In this document: piece by piece, positions 38,445 through 47,563 of the stretch
Position numbering within the stretch: position 1 is the first letter of the stretch
Layout: the number at the start of each line of letters is the position of its first letter
Virus record (IMG/VR): IMGVR_UViG_3300042397_002774
Coordinates: 1-64,000 of that record
Source of the DNA: a virus
DNA length: 64,000 nt
Reading direction: 5' to 3' (one strand)
The notes under the pieces: generated by a model
Database searches by the model: none
The model's input: the letters and a program-made list of their open reading frames with translations, nothing else
Told to the model about the DNA's origin: nothing
Made by a program: the position numbers and the translations under genes

Positions 38445-40064
38445 TTACATACCAAATCCTGACATTCCACCCATGTCATCTGCCTTCTTTTCATTAGGTT
38501 TTTCATGGATAACACATTCAGTCATTAGTAATGTAACCGCAGCGGATGCTGCATTTTCTAAGGCGCAACGTACCACCTTAGTAGGATCAATGATACCTGA
38601 TTCAAATGCATCTACTACTGTTTCACCAGTAATGTTTGGAACCATGGTTTTGGTGTTTATTAAGCGGTTATACCACACATTAACTTCTTCACCTGCATTT
38701 TTAAGAATTTGGGTAAATGGAGATTCACAAGCTTTAAATACAATAGAACCACCCATACCAAAATCATTAACACCACGTTTACTAATAGAATTTCTAGCAG
38801 TTAATAATGCTACTCCAGCTCCAGGTAAAATACCTTCTTCAAGTGCTGCCTTAGTTGCTTGAAGGGCATCATCAATACGATCTTTTTTCTCTTCAATCTC
38901 AATTTCATTACCACCACCAACATTGATAATAGCAACTCCACCAACCATTTTACCTAAACGCTCTTGATATTTTTCAATTTCATAAGGTGTAGTATCTGGT
39001 TTATCCATTTGAGTTTTAATACTTAAGATACGCTCTTCAATCTTATCAACATTACCTTTACCATCAACGATTGTAGTAGTATCTTTACCAATAGTAGCAA
39101 CTCTAGATTTACCTAACCAGTTGATATCTAGTTTAGCTAAAGTCATACCTTTTTCAGATGAAACTACTTGTCCACCAGTTAATGTAGCAATATCTTCCAA
39201 AATTGCTGTTCTACGATCCCCAAATTCAGGAGCTTTAACAGCACATACTTGCAATACACCTCTTGCTTTGTTCATTACTAGTGTAGCTAATGCTTCACCA
39301 TCAATGTCTTCAGCAATAATTAAAAGAGACTTACTTTCAGTAGAAACACGTTCAAGTAATGGAAGTAAATCCTTAACTGCACTAATACGCTTATCATAAA
39401 TTAAAATATAAGGGTCATTTAATGTAACTTGCATTGAATTGTTATCGGTTACAAAATAAGGTGATTTATAACCTCTATCAAATTGCAAACCTTCAACAAC
39501 TTCCAATGTTGTTTCACCTGTACGAGATTTCTCTACAGTTACTACTCCATCTCTACCTACTTTATCAATAGCTGTAGCTACAATATTACCAATTTCTTCA
39601 TCACCATTAGCTGATAATGTAGCAATTTGTTTAATTTGTGCTTCATCTGTAATATCTACAGACATTGCTTTTAATTCAACAACTACTTCCTTAACAGCCT
39701 GTTCAATACCACGTTTTACCTGAGTAGCATTAGTTGAAGAGTAAGCTGTTGCTTGCAACGCTTGAGTTGCAATTGAGCGAGCCAATACTGTTGATGTGGT
39801 TGTACCATCACCTGCTTGATCAACTGTCTTTGATGCTGCTTGTTTAATAACAGTTGCAGCCATGTTTTCAATTGGATCTTCCAATGTAATTGATTTAGCT
39901 ACAGTAACACCATCTTTAGTAGATGATACTTGACCATATTCTTTTTCAATTAACACATTACGTCCAAAGGGACCCATTGTTGTTGCTACAGCTTTGTAGA
40001 CCTTGTCTACACCTTCCTGTAGTTTTTCTTTTGCTTCGCGTTCGAAACTGATTATTTTACTCAT
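38445..40064 (-). CDS. groL: GroEL-type chaperonin, 539 aa
   Basis: Full length against host GroEL. TTMGPFGRNVLIE, GDGTTTSTVLA (ATP-binding Asp), an apical domain with VEGLQFDRGYKSPYFVTD, and GGVAIINVGGGNE are all present. The C-terminus ends GGMSGFGM, a short version of the GGM tail. A complete phage GroEL is rare and would fold phage capsid or other proteins independently of the host. Confidence 0.95.
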   Translation of the reverse strand: MSKIISFEREAKEKLQEGVDKVYKAVATTMGPFGRNVLIEKEYGQVSSTKDGVTVAKSITLEDPIENMAATVIKQAASKTVDQAGDGTTTSTVLARSIATQALQATAYSSTNATQVKRGIEQAVKEVVVELKAMSVDITDEAQIKQIATLSANGDEEIGNIVATAIDKVGRDGVVTVEKSRTGETTLEVVEGLQFDRGYKSPYFVTDNNSMQVTLNDPYILIYDKRISAVKDLLPLLERVSTESKSLLIIAEDIDGEALATLVMNKARGVLQVCAVKAPEFGDRRTAILEDIATLTGGQVVSSEKGMTLAKLDINWLGKSRVATIGKDTTTIVDGKGNVDKIEERILSIKTQMDKPDTTPYEIEKYQERLGKMVGGVAIINVGGGNEIEIEEKKDRIDDALQATKAALEEGILPGAGVALLTARNSISKRGVNDFGMGGSIVFKACESPFTQILKNAGEEVNVWYNRLINTKTMVPNITGETVVDAFESGIIDPTKVVRCALENAASAAVTLLMTECVIHEKPNEKKADDMGGMSGFGM

Positions 40065-40067
40065 AGT

Positions 40068-40358
40068 TTATTTTTCTAATACAATTAACAAATCTGTTTC
40101 CTTCATAATAATATATTCCACATCATCAATAGTAACCTTGTTACCCCCAAATGAAGGAAATACCACAACGTCTCCTACTTTAAGTGTTGTTGGAACAAAA
40201 GCCCCTGTTTCTGTTGATCTACCAGGACCAATCTCTACAATTTCTCCTTGTAGTGGTTTTTCTTTACCTAAATCAGCAACAACAATGTTACCATACTTTT
40301 GTTCTTGATTTTCATCTTGTTTAATCACAACGTGATTATGTAATGCTTTTATTTTCAT
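40068..40358 (-). CDS. groS: GroES-type co-chaperonin, 96 aa
   Basis: KIKALHNHVVIKQDENQEQKYG is a GroES N-terminus with the mobile loop; KEKPLQGEIVEIGPG and VGDVVVFPSFGG follow. Adjacent to and upstream of groL, as in bacterial groSL operons. Own promoter. Confidence 0.93.
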   Translation of the reverse strand: MKIKALHNHVVIKQDENQEQKYGNIVVADLGKEKPLQGEIVEIGPGRSTETGAFVPTTLKVGDVVVFPSFGGNKVTIDDVEYIIMKETDLLIVLEK

Positions 40359-40382
40359 TATTTTATTTATTTTATAACTAAA

Positions 40383-40413
40383 GTGAAGATACGACAGGCC
40401 TTTAAGGCTTCAA
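40383..40413 (-). promoter_or_regulatory. Promoter for the groES-groEL pair
   Basis: -33 TTG (40411-40413), 19-base spacer containing an AGGCCT..AGGCTT-type partial inverted repeat, -7 TATCTTCAC (40383-40391). Confidence 0.5.
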
Positions 40414-40416
40414 AAC

Positions 40417-40860
40417 TTATTTTTTCTTACTTGGTTTTTCTTCAAGTGGAGCATTAATCGAAATTTTCTTTGGTGCTCTTTCTTCTGATAAAGGAATATC
40501 AATAATTAACAAACCTTTATCCATAGAAGCAGTTAATTGAGCCAAGTCAAATTTCATTGCTACTTTGTAAGCTAAGTCAAAGGAACGGCGTGCTATACCT
40601 CTTTGGATATAGTTGCGTTCTACTTCTGTTGCTTTTCTGTCGTGTGTGATTCTAAGGGTATCTCCCTCTACTAGGATATCTAGGTCTTCTTGATTGAGAC
40701 CTACTACTGCTAATTCGAAACGTAAACCATTTTCTGTTTCGTAAATATCAACTGGGTAGTTGATTTTGTTTTCAATTGAACTGAAAGTTGAATTTGCATC
40801 TAGAAAATTTTTCCAAACGATGTCGAATGGGTCCATTGCCCAACGTTGTAATTGTGTCAT
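40417..40860 (-). CDS. Small heat-shock protein (Hsp20), 147 aa
   Basis: Alpha-crystallin domain: YPVDIYETENGLRFELAVVGLNQEDLDILVEGDTLRITHDRK with GIARRSFDLAYKV and GLLIIDIPLSEE. N-terminus MTQLQRWAMDPFDIVWKNF fits Hsp20/IbpA. An ATP-independent holdase; T4-like cyanophages also carry Hsp20. It forms a chaperone block with groES and groEL. Confidence 0.92.
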   Translation of the reverse strand: MTQLQRWAMDPFDIVWKNFLDANSTFSSIENKINYPVDIYETENGLRFELAVVGLNQEDLDILVEGDTLRITHDRKATEVERNYIQRGIARRSFDLAYKVAMKFDLAQLTASMDKGLLIIDIPLSEERAPKKISINAPLEEKPSKKK

Positions 40861-40958
40861 TTTTTTACATTTTATGCTTCCCTAAGGTAAGCGGTTAAAC
40901 ATTAATTTAATATTTCATAACTGAGACCTGTCGTATCTCAAGTATAAATATGATGTTT

Positions 40959-41681
40959 TTAGATTTTTGCTAAAATTATATAAGAGGATTTTTGTCCATC
41001 TTCACTTTCAAAATCCAATTTCATAGCACCCTCATTACTTACCCACATAGTACCTGCTGCTCCATAATTAGCATCAAATATTGATTTTAAATATTCGGCA
41101 TTGAATTGTAATGCGGTATGAATTGTGTTTTTTGATTCTAATGGCACTTCCTCAAATTCAATTTTGTTTGAATGACCTTCGGGCTCACCTAAAGTAAAAT
41201 TAATCACATTACCTGTGTCTTTAGTTGTTAAATCAATAGTACAAAATTCACTACCTAATGCTTTTTTAGCTTTAATCCACTTACCAATAAATTCATTTGT
41301 AATACTAAATGAATAATCGCTTTCAAATTCCTCAACTGTAAAGTTTACTTGTGGTGCTAACATCAAATTAGCAAGCGCATACTCTAAGTTGTATTCATTG
41401 TCGGCTACTAATAGTTTAGTGGCGATGTTGCCTTGAAATTGTATATCCGTAGTAAGGAATTGGTTACATATACCAACAAGCTTTAGAAATTTACTTGTAT
41501 CAAATATAACAAACTCACTATCGACTAATTCAACAGCGCCTGTTACTACTCCTACCATATCTTTAGTAGCAGAGAATGTTTTGATAGTAGCTACACCATC
41601 TTTAACACTCCACCTTACTTTCTCACCTACCCCATTTAGGTAGTATTTGTCTATCAACGAAACGAATGATTGTTTTTCCAT
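40959..41681 (-). CDS. gp45: Sliding clamp, gp45-type, 240 aa
   Basis: Two repeated beta-alpha-beta domains without enzymatic motifs (GVATIKTFSATKDMVGVV; SFSITNEFIGKWIKAKKALGSEFCTIDL), ending SSYIILAKI. Length matches T4 gp45 (228 aa). Trimeric processivity ring; works with gp43, gp44 and gp62 nearby. Confidence 0.85.
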   Translation of the reverse strand: MEKQSFVSLIDKYYLNGVGEKVRWSVKDGVATIKTFSATKDMVGVVTGAVELVDSEFVIFDTSKFLKLVGICNQFLTTDIQFQGNIATKLLVADNEYNLEYALANLMLAPQVNFTVEEFESDYSFSITNEFIGKWIKAKKALGSEFCTIDLTTKDTGNVINFTLGEPEGHSNKIEFEEVPLESKNTIHTALQFNAEYLKSIFDANYGAAGTMWVSNEGAMKLDFESEDGQKSSYIILAKI

Positions 41682-41682
41682 A

Positions 41683-42021
41683 TTATTTCCAAAGTATTTG
41701 AATTGCTATAATTGTTAATCCTAATCCTATACACACTATTGTTTTTGGTGTAAATGGTTCTTTAAATAAGTAATGACTCATTATACTAAATACAACTATA
41801 CCTAAGCCAAATCCAATTAAACGGCTAGGCCATAATTGACCATTGAATGCTGCTATAAAATATTCTACTGATTTGATATAGAACCAACTTAAAGGTATGC
41901 TTATTAATAATACTAGCCAGAGGTATTTTTGGTACCATCCAAATTTCATTGCGCCTTGAAGCTGCATAAATGATCCTATTTGACCTAATAGGCCATATAT
42001 AATACCGTAAACTATTTTCAT
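41683..42021 (-). CDS. Small multi-helix membrane protein, 112 aa
   Basis: Four hydrophobic segments (about 1-20, 32-50, 66-85, 92-111). Topology and SxxMSHYLFKEPFTP motif recall one half of an EamA/SMR-type transporter. Placed between the clamp and polymerase genes with its own promoter. Function unknown. Confidence 0.6.
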   Translation of the reverse strand: MKIVYGIIYGLLGQIGSFMQLQGAMKFGWYQKYLWLVLLISIPLSWFYIKSVEYFIAAFNGQLWPSRLIGFGLGIVVFSIMSHYLFKEPFTPKTIVCIGLGLTIIAIQILWK

Positions 42022-42024
42022 AAC

Positions 42025-42056
42025 GTGAATATACGATTAGTGTTTGGACTATCCAA
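42025..42056 (-). promoter_or_regulatory. Phage promoter before the membrane-protein and clamp genes
   Basis: -33 TTG (42054-42056), 20-base spacer, -7 TATATTCAC (42025-42033). The spacer coincides with the terminator hairpin of the polymerase gene. Confidence 0.65.
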
Positions 42057-42058
42057 AC
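42042..42058 (-). terminator. Hairpin around the polymerase stop codon
   Basis: GTTTGGA/TCCAAAC 7-bp stem whose 3-base loop is the TAG stop codon (42049-42051). No T run follows, so termination is uncertain. Confidence 0.4.
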
Positions 42059-44622
42059 TTAAAGAATTTGCTTGCTTTCTCATGCATCGATGGAAAGTCC
42101 CAACCTAGATCCTCATAGATACCCACTAGTTTATTCATCAATGTTGCTTCAAATCCTTCATCTCTGTCGGCATACTGATCAATAAACTGCTCAATAAAAT
42201 CAGGGTCTTTACCTGTGAAACCAATTACATCAATTCTATATGGGTTATCCTTTAATTGGATATATTTCATTTTATCACCTTCAGTGAAACATGGATATTG
42301 CTTATCTAGTTTCTTGAATCGCAATAAATCATTGTACCATATTGCTGCTTTAGTATTGATGGGACATTTTAATTTTAATGTACTAAATATTTCACCAACA
42401 CCTGGTTTGCGATCAATATATGATGATACTTGCTTTACTCCTGTAGGTTTAGCTAACTCAGCAATAGGGATTGTTTTAACGTGTTTTTTAAAATCAATTA
42501 TTTGTTGGTCGATTTCTGCTTTAGGTTTACCAAACATAATATCTTGAATTAGTTTCTCACCAAATTTAGAATACATTGGAGTCATATTTGATTTCATCAA
42601 ATCAAGACCTTTCATATCTAATTCATCAACAGTAACACCTTCCTTATTTACAATATACATTGCATAACGACGTTTGCCTGCAAAGTAACCCCTTTCAATA
42701 ATCACTTCCTGTTTTAATTCGAAGTAATGTGGACGTTCTTTAACATTGAAATATTCTCTAGTTACTTTATCAATATTATCATTTGCTGCTTTTTGTATTT
42801 CGGTAGCAATCTCTAATACTGCTTTAATATATTCGTCCTTTGTTTTGGTTTCAGGGTAACGTTGCAATACTAAGTCCTTACACTCAATAAACAATGAATC
42901 AGTATCAGAAGTAACTACATAATCTTTATCTGTAGTACCTAATTCATTATTCATCCATTTATTTACAAACTTAATTGATTCTTGTGTTACACGCTGACCA
43001 GTTAATGTAATTGCTTTAGATATTAATTTATGGCCATCGGTATATCTCCAACCATTAATAGCATAACAACCATAAACGTCATTCAATTTAATTTTATAGG
43101 CGTGTTGGCGTCTATTATAAAATTCACCTTTAACAGCATCACCTGCTTTGTATGCTGTTTTCATTAGGTTTTTATATTCAACACGTTTATTAAACCAATC
43201 AGTTAATACATCACATACAACTGATGAGCGATCTGTTCTAAACATAGCACCTGATGCTGCAACTAATATATCTCCATCCTCAATAAATTTAATAATTTGA
43301 CCTACTGTAGCTTGAGATTGATTAGTTGTTTTATCATCTTTTAATCGCTCAATAGTAATCAATTGTTCAGGATTCATTCGCTTTAAATCACCTAATGTCC
43401 ATTGATTATCGTACTTATCATTATTAACTATTCGGCCAACATATGTTTCAATACCAATATTTAACGAGCGTATAATTGACGGATACAACGATGTAAAGTC
43501 AAGATCAATAACCCATTCATATAATCCAGGTACTGGATCTTTTAGGTATCCACCTGCATATTCTTCTTTAATGTCATATAATGAAGGACGAGTGGTAGTT
43601 GGTTTATTTGGTGAAACTATACCTTGACGTTTTAGGTATGTTAATATAGCTCCATCATTTAATGCTGTAGATAGATAAATCTGTTCATAAGGTACATGAC
43701 ACAAATGACAAATAGCAATTGTTAATTCAATAAATTTGAATTTCTTTTCTAATTCAATTAGAATCTCAACGTCACGAATATTGTACTCAATAAACTTATT
43801 TATATCCTCAGCAAATAATCTATCAAGATTACCTTCATATTCTATTTTAGATAATTTAGCATACTTTTCTCCAATATCACCTAATCTGTAAGATGGTTCT
43901 TGTTTAGCATTATATTTTTTAAATAACAACATATAATCTAAATGATTAACACCTGCTAATTCTACAGGAGAATCATTCACATATTGTCCAAATTTAACTT
44001 TCTTAAGTGGAGATAAACGATTTGCTTCATTAGTACCTAATTGATTTTCTATTCTGTAGTATAAGAATGGAACGTCAAAATATTCACTATTCCAACCAGT
44101 AATGATAGTTGGGTCTAATTGCTCCCATAAATTAAGGAATGCATGTAATAAATCATGCTCGTGAGAGAATGGAATAACAGCTCTATTTTCTTCATTAATA
44201 GTTTGGAGTTGCTTCTTCTCATCTAAGATTAAACAGTAATACTTTTTAGTAGTATTATCATAAACAGCAATAGAGGTAATTTTAGTTGGAGCACGTTTAA
44301 TAAGATCAGGTGTTAATGCACCTGCGATCTCACACTCAATATCAAAATAAACTATGTTTTGCCATTCAGGAGCATCATCACTATCTCTGTATTTATCAAT
44401 TAATACTGCTGTGTTAGCATCTAAATCAGATTCATATAATGAATTATCTTTCCAATCATACTTAGTAATTGGATTAGCTCGTTTACCATCTAAAGTAGGA
44501 AATTGACCATTTGGGTCAATAATAAAACGGGGGCGAGTGTATTTAAATTCACTCCACCCCTTTTTATCATCACGTAAGTGAAATGTGTAGGTTGACCTAT
44601 CGTAATAAATTGCTTGATACAT
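42049..44622 (-). CDS. gp43: Family B DNA polymerase, gp43-type, 857 aa
   Basis: Replicative polymerase. Exonuclease motif FDIECE (93-98), Exo II region GWNSEYFDVPFL, motif A DLDFTSLYPSIIR (near 375), motif B KLNDVYG, and motif C TSDTDSLFI (near 565). Proofreading Asp residues are present. Slightly shorter than T4 gp43 (898 aa). C-terminal KASKFFKFG may be a clamp-binding tail. Confidence 0.95.
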   Translation of the reverse strand: MYQAIYYDRSTYTFHLRDDKKGWSEFKYTRPRFIIDPNGQFPTLDGKRANPITKYDWKDNSLYESDLDANTAVLIDKYRDSDDAPEWQNIVYFDIECEIAGALTPDLIKRAPTKITSIAVYDNTTKKYYCLILDEKKQLQTINEENRAVIPFSHEHDLLHAFLNLWEQLDPTIITGWNSEYFDVPFLYYRIENQLGTNEANRLSPLKKVKFGQYVNDSPVELAGVNHLDYMLLFKKYNAKQEPSYRLGDIGEKYAKLSKIEYEGNLDRLFAEDINKFIEYNIRDVEILIELEKKFKFIELTIAICHLCHVPYEQIYLSTALNDGAILTYLKRQGIVSPNKPTTTRPSLYDIKEEYAGGYLKDPVPGLYEWVIDLDFTSLYPSIIRSLNIGIETYVGRIVNNDKYDNQWTLGDLKRMNPEQLITIERLKDDKTTNQSQATVGQIIKFIEDGDILVAASGAMFRTDRSSVVCDVLTDWFNKRVEYKNLMKTAYKAGDAVKGEFYNRRQHAYKIKLNDVYGCYAINGWRYTDGHKLISKAITLTGQRVTQESIKFVNKWMNNELGTTDKDYVVTSDTDSLFIECKDLVLQRYPETKTKDEYIKAVLEIATEIQKAANDNIDKVTREYFNVKERPHYFELKQEVIIERGYFAGKRRYAMYIVNKEGVTVDELDMKGLDLMKSNMTPMYSKFGEKLIQDIMFGKPKAEIDQQIIDFKKHVKTIPIAELAKPTGVKQVSSYIDRKPGVGEIFSTLKLKCPINTKAAIWYNDLLRFKKLDKQYPCFTEGDKMKYIQLKDNPYRIDVIGFTGKDPDFIEQFIDQYADRDEGFEATLMNKLVGIYEDLGWDFPSMHEKASKFFKFG

Positions 44623-44625
44623 AAC

Positions 44626-44658
44626 TTAAATGTAAGATGGGGGTTTTGACACCCCCAA
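44626..44658 (-). promoter_or_regulatory. Phage promoter for DNA polymerase
   Basis: -33 TTG (44656-44658), 21-base spacer, -7 TACATTTAA (44626-44634). The spacer is a TGGGGG/CCCCCA hairpin (44638-44657). Confidence 0.6.
44638..44657 (-). terminator. Hairpin after the dCTP deaminase-like gene
   Basis: TGGGGG/CCCCCA six-bp stem with an 8-base loop just past the stop codon at 44663; overlaps the next promoter. Confidence 0.45.
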
Positions 44659-44662
44659 TTAC

Positions 44663-45190
44663 TTATAATGAATTTCTTTGCTTATCGCCTTGCCACTGCC
44701 CATTATATTCTTCAGCAGCATCACATTCATGGAAATAAATTTGTGCTACACGAGCATCTTTTTCAATGAATATGGTTTCATGAACATATAACAATGTACC
44801 CATATTTTCAGTTTCAAATCCTGGATCAAATACAGGGCTATTAATAATTGCTCCGTTACGATATAATGATGATCGTTGTTTGATAAATGCTACTCTATTG
44901 TTAGGGATTTTACAACCTTCATTAAATGTAATGTCGTATACACCCTCATATAACAACCAACCTTCAGCACCATCTAATTTGATAGATTCAAATGGAGTAT
45001 ATGTGGTTAATTCAGTTTTGTCTTTTAGTACTTTACCAATTTTACCATCCGCTATAAAATTACCACCAATTTTATTACCAACTTTCTGTACTGCTTTAAG
45101 TGATAAGTCATAACCTACTTGAGCAGGTTTACCTTTAGTGTTTTCTAACTTAAGTAATCCTTGTTCAAGGATTTGTTCTGCGTTTAACAT
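44663..45190 (-). CDS. dCTP deaminase / dUTPase-like protein, 175 aa
   Basis: Trimeric dUTPase/DCD fold. IPNNRVAFIKQRSSLYRNGAIINSPVFDPGF contains the RSSL.R.G motif and the DPGF element; the C-terminal YFHECDAAEEYNGQWQG holds the phosphate-contacting region. Supplies or cleans dUTP for phage DNA synthesis. Deaminase versus dUTPase is undecided. Confidence 0.8.
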   Translation of the reverse strand: MLNAEQILEQGLLKLENTKGKPAQVGYDLSLKAVQKVGNKIGGNFIADGKIGKVLKDKTELTTYTPFESIKLDGAEGWLLYEGVYDITFNEGCKIPNNRVAFIKQRSSLYRNGAIINSPVFDPGFETENMGTLLYVHETIFIEKDARVAQIYFHECDAAEEYNGQWQGDKQRNSL

Positions 45191-45200
45191 AATTTATATT

Positions 45201-45362
45201 TTATAATTCTTCAATAATACCTAACATTTCAGCAAATGCAAAAGCAAAAGCTGCTTGTTGGATAAAACTGTATCCTAAAAGGACACAAGCTCCTAATCTA
45301 ATAACACTTTTAATCATACTAAGAATAAAGTGTGTGTTTGTTTTACTTTCCTTTGGCTGCAT
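45201..45362 (-). CDS. Small membrane protein, 53 aa
   Basis: Start placed at MQPKESKTNTHF, which overlaps the end of the phosphoribosyltransferase gene by 20 bases; the longer frame would overlap by 74. It has one or two weak hydrophobic segments (VIRLGACVLLGYSFIQQAAFAFAFAEML). Function unknown. Confidence 0.5.
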   Translation of the reverse strand: MQPKESKTNTHFILSMIKSVIRLGACVLLGYSFIQQAAFAFAFAEMLGIIEEL

Positions 45363-45756
45363 AATCTTGAATTGGTTTTGAATCTGCTCTTTCCCATGGA
45401 TATACAATCCAATCATCTCCCACTACTTCATAAAAAAATGTTGGTTGAACAGATGCTGTTAGTTTAGTATGAATTGTTGTAAATGGAATGCCATATTTCC
45501 AATAATTGTACATTGTTGTTCCTGAATCACAAATATCATCTACTACCAATGTTGTACTACTTATCACCATTCCTGGTGTAAATAAAGGAATATTTAATTT
45601 ATGAGATAGCATTACTGTAGGGATTAATCCTCCCCTAGGCATACCATAAACATGTTTAATCTGATGATCACTGGATAATATTTGAGCTGCTATATTTTCT
45701 ATAGCAGCATCAATATATTCCCAGGTAATAAATCTTTTATTAGAATTTTGCTCCAT
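45343..45756 (-). CDS. Phosphoribosyltransferase-like protein, 137 aa
   Basis: Type I PRTase: VYGMPRGGLIPTVMLSHKL and the PRPP loop TLVVDDICDSGTTMYNYW, followed by a hood region. It probably salvages a purine base or feeds the deazapurine pathway next to it; substrate unknown. Confidence 0.75.
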   Translation of the reverse strand: MEQNSNKRFITWEYIDAAIENIAAQILSSDHQIKHVYGMPRGGLIPTVMLSHKLNIPLFTPGMVISSTTLVVDDICDSGTTMYNYWKYGIPFTTIHTKLTASVQPTFFYEVVGDDWIVYPWERADSKPIQDYAAKGK

Positions 45757-46372
45757 TTACTTCAATTGCGTGTAAGAATTCTTCTCTAATTAAATTATCT
45801 TTTTCCATAAACACACCACTAAATTTGTTTGTAGTCATCACAGAACCATGTTTAATACCTCTATGTGAGCAACAAGTGTGTTTACAAGCAATACTAACTG
45901 CTACTGACCCACATTCCATCTTATCAGCAACATAATCATGGATTTGTGTTGTTAATGACTCTTGCATTTGTGGTCTACGTCCAAACCATTCAACAATACG
46001 ATTTAATTTACTTAAACCAATAACGTTTTCTGCTGGTACATAAGCTACTGTAGCATAACCTGTAAATGCTAAATTGTGGTGAGCACACATACTAACAATA
46101 GGAATACCTGATTGAATTACCAACCCATCATATCCTTCATCGTTAGGGAATACTGTAATGTTAGGTTCATCAGTAACAGAACCTACAATTAAATCCTTCA
46201 ACCATGCTTTAGCAACACGACGAGGTGTATCTACTGTTTGACGATCTGCTTTATAATCAAATCCAACTGCTGTGAGGAATTGGGCATATGCTTCAGAAGC
46301 ATTTTCGATCATTTGCTCAATTTCTTCTGGTGTGCGAGCTAGATTACCATTTGATTTTTCTAATAATTTCAT
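45740..46372 (-). CDS. folE: GTP cyclohydrolase I, 210 aa
   Basis: Converts GTP to dihydroneopterin triphosphate, the first step of deazaguanine synthesis. Zinc-site motifs VSMCAHHNLAFTG and CKHTCCSHRG are complete, and TTQIHDYVADKM is present. Start placed at MKLLEKSNG, preceded by the A/T-rich leader AAATAAAAATATG; a start 14 codons upstream would overlap the previous gene. Heads the modification genes at 46-52 kb. Confidence 0.93.
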   Translation of the reverse strand: MKLLEKSNGNLARTPEEIEQMIENASEAYAQFLTAVGFDYKADRQTVDTPRRVAKAWLKDLIVGSVTDEPNITVFPNDEGYDGLVIQSGIPIVSMCAHHNLAFTGYATVAYVPAENVIGLSKLNRIVEWFGRRPQMQESLTTQIHDYVADKMECGSVAVSIACKHTCCSHRGIKHGSVMTTNKFSGVFMEKDNLIREEFLHAIEVNGAKF

Positions 46373-46397
46373 ATTTTTATTTTTATTTTGAATATAA

Positions 46398-46634
46398 TTA
46401 AAGAGATTTGACATCCCAATATAATTGTCTTACTTTTGCTCCTAACTCATTATTATTTGGAGTACCATTAATAATATATTCTGGTACTAATATGGATCTA
46501 TGAACACTGCCTCTATCATAACAACTAGGACATAATTGTCCAAACCCTTCAATATAACCCATTCTCATATCAATATGAGTATCTTTATCGTAAGCGGTCT
46601 CTACCTTACAAATCATGCAATGATCTTTTTCCAT
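46398..46634 (-). CDS. Zinc-finger hypothetical protein, 78 aa
   Basis: CMICK near the start and CPSCYDRG in the middle give a two-pair zinc knuckle. Not recognised otherwise. Sits between the 31-aa membrane ORF and folE. Confidence 0.6.
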   Translation of the reverse strand: MEKDHCMICKVETAYDKDTHIDMRMGYIEGFGQLCPSCYDRGSVHRSILVPEYIINGTPNNNELGAKVRQLYWDVKSL

Positions 46635-46635
46635 A

Positions 46636-46731
46636 TTATTTTAGTTTATTAATTTGTCTAATCATATTTACAGCACCGAATGCTGATAGTATAGCTATAA
46701 TGACATAACCCCAAATAATTAACTCTTCCAT
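46636..46731 (-). CDS. Very small membrane protein, 31 aa
   Basis: MEELIIWGYVIIAILSAFGAV then a basic end (MIRQINKLK): one membrane helix. Starts 1 base after the queE stop. Weak evidence, but the frame is clean and tightly placed between genes. Confidence 0.45.
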   Translation of the reverse strand: MEELIIWGYVIIAILSAFGAVNMIRQINKLK

Positions 46732-46732
46732 A

Positions 46733-47563
46733 TTATACATTTAGTGTTTTATTCCAAGCAGCAATATGCAATCTTGTTAAACCACGGAAACGATATTTTT
46801 TAGCCATTTCAAGACAGAATTGAGTACGTTCTTCAAATTCAGCAGCATCATCTAAACCAGGCATACAAACAACGTTTTTAAGTGGAATATTAAATGGTAC
46901 TACAAAGTCACGGAATAATTCTTGCACATCTTCTTCTGTGCTGATAACGAATTTAAATTGATAGTTCTTATGTTCCATAATACGCTTAATAGCAGCAGGA
47001 ACAATACGTTGCTTTTCAGTCATACCTGAATTAGCTAATTTAGGAGAGCAGTTAATTTGATCTAGTTGATTGAATAATTCGTCTCCAATATAGATTGTAC
47101 CATTTGTTTCAATCTCACTATATGGAGTAACTGAAGTATCTAATTTATACCAGTAATATAGAAAATTACAAATAGCTTCTTGATGCCCCTTAATTGTAGG
47201 TTCACCTCCAGTCCAAATAATATGAATATTACCATCTTTGATATCATCATAAATGTCCTGTTCTTTCCATCGATCGATTAGATATTGGAAATCTTTATCT
47301 TCACCTCTCCATAACCACTGGCTTGTAGAATCACAAGTCCAGGTTGCTTTACCTTCAGCATGAAGGTCACCAACGAATATTTCTCCATCTTCTAATGTTT
47401 GTTCTTTCATTAACTTGTTGGTAAACATTCTACTCATACCACAGGTAAGATTACAAACACCAAAACGTACGAAGTACGAAGGAACACCAGATGAAATACC
47501 TTCACCCTGCACACTGTAAAAATCACTACTGATTAGTAGTTTATTTGGATCAATTTTGCTCAT
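46733..47563 (-). CDS. queE: QueE-like radical SAM protein (CDG synthase type), 276 aa
   Basis: Makes 7-carboxy-7-deazaguanine. FYSVQGEGISSGVPSYFVRFGVCNLTC is the QueE start, GGEPT the SAM-binding motif. The iron-sulfur motif is unusual: Cys37-X3-Cys41 and then a 35-residue insert before Cys77 (ATWTCDS), where common QueE has CX3CX2C. The insert (RMFTNKLMKEQTLEDGE) looks ordered and the TCDS end mimics the usual CDT. Whether Cys77 completes the cluster is inferred. Start overlaps the 40-aa HExxH ORF (ATGA). Confidence 0.85.
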   Translation of the reverse strand: MSKIDPNKLLISSDFYSVQGEGISSGVPSYFVRFGVCNLTCGMSRMFTNKLMKEQTLEDGEIFVGDLHAEGKATWTCDSTSQWLWRGEDKDFQYLIDRWKEQDIYDDIKDGNIHIIWTGGEPTIKGHQEAICNFLYYWYKLDTSVTPYSEIETNGTIYIGDELFNQLDQINCSPKLANSGMTEKQRIVPAAIKRIMEHKNYQFKFVISTEEDVQELFRDFVVPFNIPLKNVVCMPGLDDAAEFEERTQFCLEMAKKYRFRGLTRLHIAAWNKTLNV

